Below, piece by piece: positions 8,775 to 18,440 of a stretch of 64,000 nt of DNA. The first letter of the stretch is position 1, and each line of letters starts with the position of its first letter. Below the pieces are notes generated by a model that saw only the letters and a program-made list of their open reading frames with translations, was not told the DNA's origin and made no database searches. The stretch lies in NCBI GenBank assembly GCA_022592445.1, contig JABYQR010000071.1, positions 86,569 to 150,568 on the forward strand, in the 5' to 3' direction. Source of the DNA: Cytidiella melzeri. Its lineage: Eukaryota; Basidiomycota; Agaricomycetes; Polyporales; Irpicaceae. A program made the translations under genes and the position numbers.

Positions 8775-10703
8775 ATGGAATGCCCGAATTGCGAACTGAA
8801 GCAGCGTCAGTTTTATTGTGAAAACTGTCTGAAGCAGCAGTACGTACCTTGCACAGTATTCGCCACTGCGGTTTGCTTACTGTTGTACCAGTTTGTCTTC
8901 ATTTCGCCAGCAAATAACTCATGTTTCAGCTGAACGTGATGCGCATGTTGGAGCGGCCCAACGTTCTCTCATAACCGTCGTAGATCCAGCACGTTTGCGA
9001 CGGGCGGATGTCAAGAATAGCGAGGAAAGAGTACGTGAAATATGGGAGGGTTTGGCCAAGGTGAGGGAAGCCAACGAGAAGGGTGAGTATAAAGGCCTGC
9101 ACGAGTCTAATGTCATTCATCGTCTTTGTAGCTCGCGATCGTATACAAAGTCTGCGAGACGACCTGGCGGCAAGACGACGCACTCTTGCAGTGGCCTCGA
9201 CAATAACATCATACTCTTCATCTTCTCTCGCGTCACAATCTGCGTCACCGACGTCTGTCTCATCGGGGTCTCCTGCAGCCCAGCGTTCAAGTTCGATCCT
9301 TGAACGTTCTCCGCCTCAGGTACCTTCAACCCCCGTTCGCCCCTCGCCCTCTATGCCAGTGTCAAGGAGCTCTCAGCCATTTCCCTCTACGTCACCTCAA
9401 AGTGCTCGTGGAATATTATCACGAAACGTATCCGCTCAGCCGGGTTCTGCATCTCCGCCTGGGTTCTCCCCGTTCAATCGTACTTCGCCTTCAGCAGCTA
9501 AGTCTGGAAATGCTGCCAACAACCCAGAATACATATTGGCGCGACAAATTGAAGAAGCAACATATCAGCTCACAGAGTTGTCTGATACCATTGCTCGCGC
9601 GCGCTCTGGTCTTGTTCAAGAGCTGGTCGAGGTCTTCAGTGTAGTTGAGGTGAAGCGTTTGCAATGCATGTAGTGTTCTGTATCTGACATCTCTAAGGTT
9701 GGCGGAAGACCTCCTGTAGGTGGAAAAGCTGGTACGAAGGGCGAATGGACTGTCGGAGGGCTTGTTCTACCTGTTCCCGGTGACATGCGACGTATGCACA
9801 ATCGCAATGCGTTTCCGAATATGAAGCTCACCGATCATACAGGTTATCCCCCGGATCACATCAATGCTGTCATTACGCACACTCTCCATTTCCTGTCGCT
9901 TCTCGCTTTTTATCTTGGTATCAAGCTGCCGTTTGAAGTACTCTGGAGTCGTTCTTCCACGCCTCCGTCTTCCTCCTCTACTGTATATGGACAAGATAAT
10001 CGACCGAACGGTCTTCTTGGAGTGGGCACTCCGTGGATAGGTGCCACAAAAGGTAGTGAGAGTGGCGGATGGGCTCGGTATGCGCACGCGTCTGATCATC
10101 CCGGCTCAGTACTCTGACATAATCACAGGTGGTATACGAAACATCCTTTGCACGTCTCTGCAGCGCCGCCATCTAATCCTCCATCCGCTCTCGCAATGAC
10201 AAGACCGTCAAGTCAGTAATCTTCTGTTAGTTCACCAGGGCTTACGTTAACAGGAAATCCAGTCCAATCTCTGGAAGAATCTCAGGTGGAGGAAGAGTCA
10301 AGTACATCCGCGAGCGGGAGCTCATTCACTACTGCGTTGGCCATGCTGCTGTATAACGTGTGCTATCTTGCCCACACGCAGAACGTCGATGTGCCATTGG
10401 CGCAAGCAGGCGAAGCACTGAACAATCTCTGGGCAGTGTGCTGTAGCCCGGAACTGGGAAAGTGAGCATACTCTAGCAGCACCTATACCAAGCCTCATAT
10501 TCATATCACTTTGAAGGCGTTCACATGCGACGAACCCTCTGCTACTTGCGCCCACGCAACCGACGTTCCCACTTGAATTTACCCAGCTCCTCCAGGCCAC
10601 TGCTGCGAACCCGTCTCGCACTCGTGCCCGTCTCGCTGGCGCTAGGGTGCGCGTACGAAGCGATGCGATTATTGAAGAAGACGATGGTTGGGATTTGGTT
10701 TAA
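8775..10703 (+). CDS. ATG14: ATG14/UVRAG-family autophagy PI3-kinase subunit
   Basis: Seven exons (8775-8839, 8892-9082, 9132-9649, 9698-10077, 10129-10211, 10254-10461, 10517-10703) give 543 aa. Atg14 is the autophagy-specific subunit of the class III PI3-kinase complex (Vps34-Vps15-Atg6) and directs it to the forming autophagosome. The N-terminus has the paired cysteines typical of Atg14: MECPNC...FYCENCL, within the first 20 residues. A charged coiled-coil-like region follows (SAERDAHVGAAQRSL to RDRIQSLRDDLAARR), then a Ser/Pro-rich linker. The conserved core contains VGGRPPVGGKAGTKGEW, LPVPGDM, PDHINAVITHTLHFL and FYLGIKLPFEV. Near the C-terminus are LYNVCYLAHTQNV and WAVCCSPELGKRSHATNP, and the protein ends DDGWDLV. 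The start was chosen because the cysteine motif begins at that ATG. A Vps38/UVRAG role cannot be fully excluded, but the N-terminal cysteines favour Atg14. Confidence 0.88.
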
Positions 10704-11626
10704 TTGTCGCTGCCATCTTGTCAACTGTGTTCAGTGGCGTCGGAGCCATTTCGAGATTTGCAAGCTGTATGTATAATTACATCGCATTGATTTCACTGTT
10801 GTAGCATAGCTATATGGCTCATGTATCTTTTTCCTCAGATGTCGACCTTGAGACCGTGAGCCGATGCTCACGACGGCATAATCCTGCCTTGCGGGCGCCG
10901 AGCGCCACAAAGGCTCCAACTTCCGTCCATCACGTGTTGAGTCGGGGGTGCTGCTGCACTATAAATATAAGAACACTGCCACTGTTATCAACCCGATGTT
11001 CGGTACTACATGCGAAGCGAAACAACCCTGCAGCTTTGGAGCATCATGATGACCCTATCGAGTTCGAGGAACGGTTGTTATATCTTGTCTCAATTTGTCA
11101 ATTAAGGGACGCGAATCTGATTGTTATAACAGTTCTAAACATGTTGCCGTTTCAAGTTGACTTCGGAATACGTAGGAAATCGAAAGACATCGCAGGTGGT
11201 AGGGTCTTCAGCGCTTGACAATCTCGAGGAGCGGCTTCAACTTGTAACAGCCGAGACGGCTGTCTTCTCAAGAGCACACTTCCCTCCCACGGCAATTGTT
11301 TTCCGCAATCAGTTGTGTTCATTCCTTGGTTTCCGTAAACAAACCGAGTCCATGTGGGTAGTCTTGGTCCCAAACGCCTAGCCTCTAGGCCTGCATACTT
11401 TCCTTACTAGGCAGGAGGCAGCAAAAAATGACACAAAGGTACGAAGGGTTCTTCTTTTTCGTCTGCTGTCTCCTGCCTGTTTGAGAAGGTAAACCAGGCG
11501 TCTGAGGCCGAGACTACCGTGTGTAGGCAGGGAGAAGCAATACGCAATTCAGCCACGCAGTTCACTTTGGAACAACAACGCAGGCGAATCCCAATCCCAA
11601 TTTGAAGAGCGGCATCTTCCGGCAGA
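10704..11626. other. intergenic region with O-methyltransferase-flank repeat
   Basis: No gene is recognised. Part of it (about 10880-11110) resembles sequence flanking the two O-methyltransferases (see the repeat entries). The remainder holds only short chance ORFs. Confidence 0.4.
10880..11110 (+). repeat. OMT-flank repeat, copy 1 (diverged)
   Basis: Shared blocks include GCCTTGCGGGCGCCGAGCGC with CACAAAG at 10891-10917 (compare 14402 on), CTGCACTATAAA near 10951 (compare 12663), and CATGATGACCCTATCGAG near 11043 (compare 12740). It looks like an old duplicate of the region beside the O-methyltransferase genes without the gene itself. Confidence 0.5.
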
Positions 11627-11833
11627 CTGTGGGCCGGCGCATGGCATGGCCTTCCACTGAAAGGTATATAAAGGTTGTTGACAATGGCAGGATATCCTCA
11701 GCAACATCCATCTCTTTCTCACAACGTGAGCAGCCCACTTCAGTTCCATCCTTTCCACGCACTCAACTTCACTTTGACCCCTCTAGCCAGCCACCTCACG
11801 CAAACCACCTTACCCCATCTCATTTCCATCGAA

Positions 11834-12360
11834 ATTCAGTTCAAGGCCGTCGTCTTCCTCTTTGCGCTGTTTGCTACTGTCGCCGTCACGGCTCCCGTTG
11901 CTGAAACCAACGCACTTCTTGAGTAAGTCTGTTCGCTCTGTTGTAACCCTGGCCACAGGGCCACAACGAGTACAGTTACCTATTCAGGACGTTGCTTACA
12001 TAAACATTCTTCCTCTCTGTTCTCACCTTCCTATTCGTCCCCGCCGAGCCTCTGACGTTCATATATAAACCTCGCCTTCAACGTCGACGGACTTCATTCC
12101 CTTTGTCCCGACGTTGAAGGTACGCCCACTTATCATACACATAACTATCTGCTGATTCCCTCTGATTCCCTTTGTCCCGACGTTGAAGTTTACAACAATA
12201 TATCTCGTGCTAGTTTCCGTTTTCGAGTGTTTCCCGCTGCCGCGGGTTTCCATCTGTTGGTGGCAACTGTCAGAGACTGATAGCGTCTTTTGTGCCTCAT
12301 TGTAACAGGCGAGGAGGAGACTGCGGTGTAACGTCAGCTTTTGACCACTGCACACTGTAA
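11834..12360 (+). pseudogene. second copy of the small secreted peptide gene: start codon lost, LTR in intron
   Basis: Exon 1 is 11834-11922 and exon 2 is 12309-12360. The codon matching the ATG of the intact copy is ATT at 11834. Both exons are otherwise open and splice-competent (GTAAGT donor, TAACAG acceptor, same phase). The C-terminal segment is RGGDCGVTSAFDHCTL, so the cysteines are kept but the NVT sequon is lost. The intron is 386 nt, of which 311 are a solo LTR plus a target duplication. An in-frame ATG exists upstream at 11684, but it lies only about 20 bp from the TATA-like box and so is probably not transcribed. Call it a pseudogene unless transcript data show an alternative start. 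Confidence 0.8.
11942..12252 (+). repeat. Ty3/gypsy solo LTR (311 bp), 5-bp TSD
   Basis: It starts TGTAACCCTGGCC and ends GCGGGTTTCCA. It is flanked by identical TCTGT at 11937-11941 and 12253-12257. It aligns along its length with the 5' LTR at 58111-58409. It contains a perfect inverted repeat (CCTTCAACGTC at 12075-12085, GACGTTGAAGG at 12110-12120) and a repeated TTTGTCCCGACGTTGAAG block. Confidence 0.92.
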
Positions 12361-12639
12361 TCTCTCTCTCCGACATCCTTTATCGGGGATGACGGTCACG
12401 AGGCTAGTACTAGTAGCTTACCAACTCCGTGGACGAGTACCATCGCAACGTTGTACAAGAGCTCTCTGAATGATCCTACTTTTCTTGCCTGTCTAAGACG
12501 ATCCGTATAACTACAAGCTGGATGTTTTTGCGCTTCCACCGAGTAAAGTCAGGGATCAGTGTACAGTGTACACCGTGACTGAAGAAGTACTGGCTTTTTG
12601 ATCCGGCAGCGTCGTGGCGTTATGAGCGTTTATATGCGC

Positions 12640-12800
12640 CGATCAGCATTCGGAAGCGCCGCTGCACTATAAACAATAAATGTTTAAAAACGCGACGTTT
12701 GACACTACATACAAGCCACAGTGTCTTTGCTCAGTCTAACCATGACCCTATCGAGCTTGAGCGGTTATTGTACATGATTTCAAATAACAAGCATGCGGTC
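12640..12800 (+). repeat. OMT-flank repeat, copy 2
   Basis: Blocks CTGCACTATAAA, CACTACAT and CATGACCCTATCGAG recur from 10951-11100. The AACAAGCATGCG block recurs as GACAAGCATGCG near 14600. It lies downstream of the truncated O-methyltransferase. Confidence 0.5.
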
Positions 12801-13905
12801 GGTTACAATACGTGGGATGGAAACAGAGCAGTAGCATCCCTTACGATCCGGAGTATGAATAGGCAACTGTCTTTGACTTCTGAAAATCTTCATCTCCAAG
12901 CTTTCAGCAGGCACGGCCACTAGCTTCGAGCCTTGCGAAACTACTCCACCTGCGAAGTGAACACGAGCAAGCTTCCAGCCACTCTTTTCGAACAGCTTCT
13001 CGAACTGGTTCACGGTACGCTCGGTTGAGTTAAGCATATTCAGCATCTAACAAGCATAGGATAAGCGCGTCTTCGACTGGGAGAACTAAGCCCAACTTGC
13101 CTGCATGTTAGAGAAGTACGGAGAAACGTTACCGCGGTTGGCGAGTAGAGGAGGTGGGATAGGATCTCTCGTGACGCCCGGAATACTGTTCGTCTGCTCT
13201 GGCGGACTGCAGGCGTATGATTTGATACCATCACTGACGAGAAGCTGAGTGGTCGTGGCGGCAGCGCTGCGCAGCTGGCGCAAAACTTTGATGGCATAGT
13301 CATCCGACCAGTCGTGCAAAATGCACCGCATCATAAAGACAGCGGGTCCTTTGATTGGCTGAGGTGTGAAGAAGTCATGCTCTGAAAGAGTTACAGCGTG
13401 AAGCGGGGCAGTGAAGATAAAAACTGTAGGAGCTTACCTTGCAAGACTACGCGGCCTGAAGAGATTGCTGTGGGCATGGCTTCCTTCCAGTACTGAACAA
13501 GGCGAACATGTCAGTCAAATCTCAAAGACGCAATACTGATTGTGCGCCCTACGCTCGGTGCACTTTCTGATATGACAGAATGCCGGTCTTGCACGACAGA
13601 CTTCAGGTGATCAAAGGTTTTCGCTAGGACCATGGACTGCGAGCCGACTCCGCCGCCGACGTCTACCACCACAGAATCATGTGACAACGCCTCCCAGTCA
13701 AATCCTTCCACAGATCAATCAACATTCGCACATACGAACAAACGAACGAGAATTTCGTTCTGGGAACTAACCGTCAATGAGAGCCTGGGGGGAAGTAGAG
13801 CTGTTCAGTCCAGTCATTGCGTTCCCAAATCGGCAAAGTATCAGTGAGTTCTCAGGTAACTCGGCCTATTCCCAGAATGGGACCATATCCCCTTCGTTGG
13901 GTATT
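12780..13905 (-). pseudogene. O-methyltransferase copy A, 5'-truncated with nonsense codon
   Basis: Reading the minus strand, this holds counterparts of exons 6-10 of the intact gene at 14727-16672, with matching splice sites. The SAM-binding motif (SVVVDVGGGVGSQSM), ILHDWSDDYAIK (catalytic region) and the final LFEKSGWKL are kept. The first five exons are absent; homology stops at about 13890-13905. In exon 6 the Trp codon of FWEWAELPEN has become TAG (13866-13868). The normal stop is changed to a sense codon, so the last exon would run 40 codons further to 12780. The last intron keeps a GC donor (CAG/GCAAGT). These lesions make it a pseudogene produced by tandem duplication. Confidence 0.85.
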
Positions 13906-14258
13906 CATCTTGTTCTGGGCGTGTCATTGAAAACCACATCGACCTTGGCAACGACGTGTTGGCCTGACATGAAAAATCTCATCTGCTGTCCCCTGCGAAT
14001 GGTGCGCTTGCCGGAGTCGTCATAGTACTTCGGTTTCAGCAAAGTCGTAAACCGGCTCTGCAACTCGTAACAGAACATCGTTGAGGTTGGGAGAAAATAA
14101 CACTCATCCCGAGTCAACGCAACCTCCATACCCGGCTCTTCAAGTTGTTCATGAGATACGGCCGGATGAGGCAGATTCTCGACGCCGAAGAACGTGGTGA
14201 CATTGTTAACGGTGTTGATGCCGGCTGGGATGTCGAGCGCACAGAGTTGGCTGTCCAT
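13905..14258 (-). pseudogene. unidentified coding fragment joined to OMT copy A
   Basis: A 117-residue open frame sits exactly where the missing 5' exons of OMT copy A should be. It contains ALDIPAGINTVNNVTTFFG, LLKPKYYDDSGKR and GQQMRFFMSGQHVVAKVDVVF. It looks protein-coding in composition but I do not recognise the family, and it shares nothing with methyltransferases. It is most likely a fragment of another gene brought in by the rearrangement that truncated copy A. Confidence 0.4.
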
Positions 14259-14389
14259 CCGGTCGCCACCCTGCAGGGCTATCCCATGAGGTAGGCAATG
14301 TAGCTATCTTATGGGGAGAGGAGCAGTCTTGGGCGACGACGAGTCAGAGTAAATAGTCCAGACGGAAAAAAGTCCGAGTCAAACGTTAC

Positions 14390-14700
14390 CTGCCACCTCT
14401 GCCTTGCAGGCGCCAAACGCCACAAAGACTTAAACCTCCCATTAGAGGCGGCGGAAGTGACGCTGGAACCACTGCTTGACATTCGGAGATATACCCCGCT
14501 AAGCATGTTTGACAGTACTTCCAGGCCAAAAAACCATTGCGAACATGCATAGTATAGCTATAACCTATCTTACTCGAGGAACAATACTCGAAATGACAAG
14601 CATGCGCAGGCAGTCGAAGATCATACCAGAAGAGAAATAAACACAGAGCAACAGCATCCTTTGTAACCCAGAATATAAACAGAGCATTGTCTTTCAACGT
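14390..14700 (+). repeat. OMT-flank repeat, copy 3
   Basis: GCCTTGCAGGCGCC followed by AAACGCCACAAAG at 14402-14428 matches 10891 onward. The GACAAGCATGCG and AACAGAGCA-CATC blocks near 14595-14665 match 12788-12840. It lies just downstream of the intact O-methyltransferase, so the repeat marks the boundaries of a tandem duplication. Confidence 0.5.
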
Positions 14701-14726
14701 TGACACTTCAAGTGCACAACAAGTCT

Positions 14727-16672
14727 TTATGCAGGCACAGCTACTAACTTCGAGCCCTGCGAGACCAACCCACCGGCATAGTGAACTTGAGCAAGTTTCC
14801 AGCCACTCTTTTCGAACAGCTTCTCAAACTGGTCCACGGTACGCTCAGAGGAATTGAGGATGTTCAGCATCTGACGACATAGATGAGCGTTTGAAACCGT
14901 TGACTTGGGAGGAATCAGCCAAACTTGCCTGCATGTCAGTCAAGTACGGGACAACGTTGCCGCGGTTGGCAAGCAGAGGAGGTGGGAAAGCAGCCTCCGT
15001 GGTGGCACTAACACTGTTCATGTTCTCTGGGGGAGTGCAAGCGTACGACACAATGCTATCTCCGATGAGAAGCTGAGTGGTTGTGTCGGCAGCACTGCGC
15101 AGCTGGCGTAGAATCTTGATTGCATAGTCGTCCGACCAGTCGTGTAAAATGCACCGCATCATGAAAACAGCGGGTCCTTTGACTGGCTGGGGTGCGAAGA
15201 AGTCATGCTCTAGAAAAATTCTACATCAAATGGGCGTGAGGTCAACATGATGTAGGAGATCACCTTGCAAGACAACGCGGCCTGAAGAGATTGCCGTAGG
15301 CATGACTTCCTTCCAATACTAATCAAGGCAAAGGTGTCAGTCGAATATCAGAGACGCCAAATTAATTGTGCGCCCTACACTGGGTGCACTTTCTGATATG
15401 ACAAAAGGCCGGTCTTGCACGATGAACTTCAGGTGATCGAATGTTTTGGCGAGCAGCATCGACTGCGAACCGACTCCTCCGCCGACGTCTACAACTACAG
15501 AATCCTTTGGCAACGCCTTCCATTCAAACCCTTTTACAGACAAATCAACATACGCAAGAACATAGAAAACCCCTCCCTGTGGAGCTGACCGTCAATGAGA
15601 GCCCTAGGAGGAGTAGCACTGTTCAGTCCGGTCATTGCGTTCCCGAACCGGCGCAGTCTCAGTGAGTTCTCCGGTAACTCGGCCCATTCCCAGAACGGGG
15701 CGTTGGTATTGAACGCTTTCTGCATAGAGGTCTGCGTTGGCTCGCCAGAGGTGGACCAAGAGGGGTCCGAAATTGCTTCTTGAAGGTACCCAGTAGACTT
15801 CATGCATTCATCAGTTCTGCGATAAGCGACATTTGGAGTTAAGTACGATGCAAAACAAGCGATGTAGTGGTACGCACGAGTGGGCAACGAGAGCTGCTAT
15901 GCCAGATGTGTGATCATACTTCGAATCTGGGCTGGAGGTCTCTATGTAAGCCGAATCTAGGAACACCGTACAAAACACGTACTCCGCGAGGATTGCGTCT
16001 AACGGCTTTCCAGTGTCCAATGTAGAGGAGATAGCATTGTTGACGAACGTATCTGGAGAGACTTCCCGGAAAATGTGCTGTGTTGCAAGAGTACGCAGGA
16101 TTCGGGCTAGTGGCGACTCGGTAAACCGTATTCTTGAGTGCCAAGACGTACATGTCACACACCTAGCTTTTCATGATTGATTTTTGTCGGAGCCGCTATG
16201 TCGCGTACATGAAGACCCTAGCAATGTTGTCAGTCCCAGTCACAAGTGCCAATAAATGGTGCGCACCTGTGGGCCAGCATCTCTGAGGATCTCTACTACG
16301 TGGTTCTCTACGGCAACCCTCATGCACGCTGGAAGGTGAAACTTTATCGACATACATCAGTACAAGTACAAGCGTATCCGGATACCAAAGACACCAAGAC
16401 ACACATACCTGAAGGGCGGTTGCTACAGCACTGACAGGCGGAGCTCGTACAAATGCAGTTAGCTGAGCAGCAGCAGCAACTATGATATCGCCTGCTTCCT
16501 GGACTTCCGGGGACATACGAATACCCTCCGATTGCGGGTTGAATGGTTTGTGCAACGCAGGGAACGGTTGGTTGGCTGTGATACATGCTTTCTCAATGCT
16601 ATCTGCTGAGGTTTTGATCAATTTGACGAGAGCATGTAGCTCTTCTAGTGAGGCGTGGATCGCGTCGGACAT
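14727..16672 (-). CDS. SAM-dependent O-methyltransferase (COMT-like), intact copy B
   Basis: Ten exons in transcript order (16672-16409, 16341-16267, 16217-16163, 16106-15983, 15931-15878, 15816-15590, 15530-15379, 15318-15264, 15209-14929, 14870-14727) give 476 aa, the normal length for basidiomycete members. The N-terminal dimerisation/winged-helix part has FHLPACMRVAVENHVVEIL and KLARILRTLATQHIFREVS. The SAM-binding motif is SVVVDVGGGVGSQSM (about residue 275), followed by LKFIVQDR. The catalytic region has FMMRCILHDWSDDY with the usual His-Asp pair. The last intron uses a GC donor (CAG/GCAAGT). Such enzymes methylate hydroxyls of small aromatic or polyketide metabolites; the substrate here is unknown and no biosynthetic partner is visible nearby. 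A TATA box lies about 120 nt upstream. Confidence 0.9.
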
Positions 16673-17398
16673 TTGAGATCTACCAACGTCAATCAAGTAA
16701 GCCGCGGTTGTAGCCAATACTATGCTACGTACGTTGACGATGAGACTGGTGGGATAGGGAAAGGACTGCTGAGGGGTAGATGAAGAGTGTGGATTATATA
16801 TAGGCTTGGTCAGGGGTGTGTTAGCAATACACAATCGAGAGTGTACCCACTATTGCGGCGCGATTATGTTTAGCTTGTAGATAGGAGCATGCCTCCGAGC
16901 ATAAGCCTACGCGGGAGGAAAAGACGCAAGTGGGGCGGAAAACGGGTGTTCTGCGTCACCGGCTAGGAGCTAGGAGGCTAGAAGGTGGGAGCTCGCTCGA
17001 TGAGCACACCAGTGCTAAAACAAGATATGTTGCACTGTTGCGCTTGCGATACTAAGCGGTCCAAGTGTACCGGTACCGGTATGGCCAGCATGCTGCTTTC
17101 GTATCATGGTCTTGCGGCCTCGTGCATATGAATGAGAGGCCAATGCACTCGCTCGTAACACGTTGAATCAGCAATCCATTGTGACGAAGGCGGTCTTCAT
17201 TATTAATGTTTATACGTGAGTGTAACGGTACCTGGAAGACAATTGCTTGGTATTAGTCTGGCGACTCTACTGACAAAGCACGGAGATTACTTGCGGATGA
17301 ACCGACGGCAGATGGACGTTCGAGCTAGGTACGTACTCCATCACACAAGCGCAAGTGAGTGGCGCCCGTCAGAGAGATGAGCGGACTGTACACGCTGT
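16673..17398. other. intergenic, OMT promoter and unassigned
   Basis: It contains the TATA box of the O-methyltransferase; beyond that I see no gene or RNA. Confidence 0.4.
16794..16802 (-). promoter_or_regulatory. TATA box of the O-methyltransferase
   Basis: On the minus strand this reads TATATATAA, about 120 nt before the start codon. That fits a core promoter with a 5' UTR of roughly 90 nt. Confidence 0.5.
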
Positions 17399-18262
17399 TT
17401 ATGTTTGGCCGCGTCTCTGCCTCTCCATCTCACTCTCTAACTCTAGCTCTCGCATCACTGCATCCGCCCAACCAGAGAAACCTCCCTGCTCGAACGCCAT
17501 CCTCAAACGCTGCTCTGCGTCTGGCCAACTCCATTCCACTTTTTCGGTGCGATGCTCAATCACTGCCTTGGCACCAGGATGAGTCGGAGAGAGAGTTCCG
17601 GGTGTGGACGGGTCAGTGGAAGGGCGGTGTAGCTTTGCCATCAAGCCAGGCATATTCGTCTGTATTGACGAGCGCATCCGGCTTGCAAAATCTCGAGTCT
17701 AGCACAACATGAGCATATCGCGTTACAATACGATTCAAAGTCGCGCTTGCATTGTCAACGCCCATATATGCTTGAACGCCCCAAACTGCGGTCAATGCTC
17801 CTGCCATCACCATCAATGTGGCATAGCCGAAAGCTTTGGCGGAATGCAGAGCTCCGTTGAAGTCATCCACACTTTCGTGCGAGCTGGACTGTACATCTTG
17901 TGGCGCAAGATGCGCAGGAGTAGGTTGTATATGCTGTCGAGGCTGGGCTATGCCTGCTACACCCAGTGCAGTCGATGTCGTCGCCCGTCGAGGAGGCGGA
18001 GGGGCCTCTTCAAGGGCTTTGGTCAGCAGGCTCGCTTTATGTCGCCTTAACAGAACAACTGGCCCCACCAAGGCCACTGTGCTGAATGCAAGCTACGGTG
18101 AAGTATGAATGAGAACAAATTCTTGACAATGACTGTTTCAAATATGCCAATCAACGGACTCACGAGTGAGATTGGTATCCAACGAGGAGCTGAACTCCTT
18201 TGTGCAGACTCTTCAGACCTGCTTTCTTTTGCTATGGGTGACGCATCGCTCCCGTATGTCAT
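17399..18262 (-). CDS. TMEM242-like inner-membrane protein
   Basis: Three exons (18262-18164, 18092-17751, 17698-17399) give 246 aa. Two hydrophobic stretches are visible: LAFSTVALVGPVVLLRRHK (about residues 34-52) and AFGYATLMVMAGALTAVWGV (about 120-140). Then comes DFASRMRSSI, resembling the EFxxxM block that ends TMEM242. TMEM242 is a mitochondrial assembly factor for ATP synthase and complex I in animals; fungal relatives keep the two-helix plan with a longer linker. The C-terminal 90 residues are hydrophilic and include WSWPDAEQRLRMAFEQGG. The second intron is best modelled with a GC donor (AAT/GCAAGC). Family assignment rests on the helix layout and short motifs, so it is moderate. Confidence 0.65.
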
Positions 18263-18440
18263 CCCCGGCAATGTGGTGGTGGCAGACTGCAATCAACAAG
18301 TGAACTCAGGCGCTTCTTCTGCGCACTCAGCAACTTTGCTACCGACTATCACCTCCGTCGACCGTGACCAACCCACATCCTTTGGACTCTGGAGAGACGA
18401 TCTGCAGTCATAGTCGGTGACTGTGTATCCTGCTTGAAAC
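18263..18440. promoter_or_regulatory. shared divergent promoter, TMEM242-like / EXO70
   Basis: The start codons of the two genes are 178 bp apart on opposite strands, so the core promoters must overlap or sit back to back. Confidence 0.5.

Larger units (their letters stand above)
11627..12380 (+). repeat. inverted duplication, copy 2 (interrupted by an LTR)
   Basis: This is the plus-strand counterpart of 7020-7460: TATATAAAGG promoter element near 11665, 5' UTR, both peptide exons and a short 3' flank. It is longer than copy 1 because a 311-bp LTR plus its 5-bp target duplication sits inside the intron. Confidence 0.85.

Noticed and set aside
9767..10099. Minus-strand ORF inside the ATG14-like gene
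   Set aside because: It is antisense to a well-supported conserved exon; a shadow frame.
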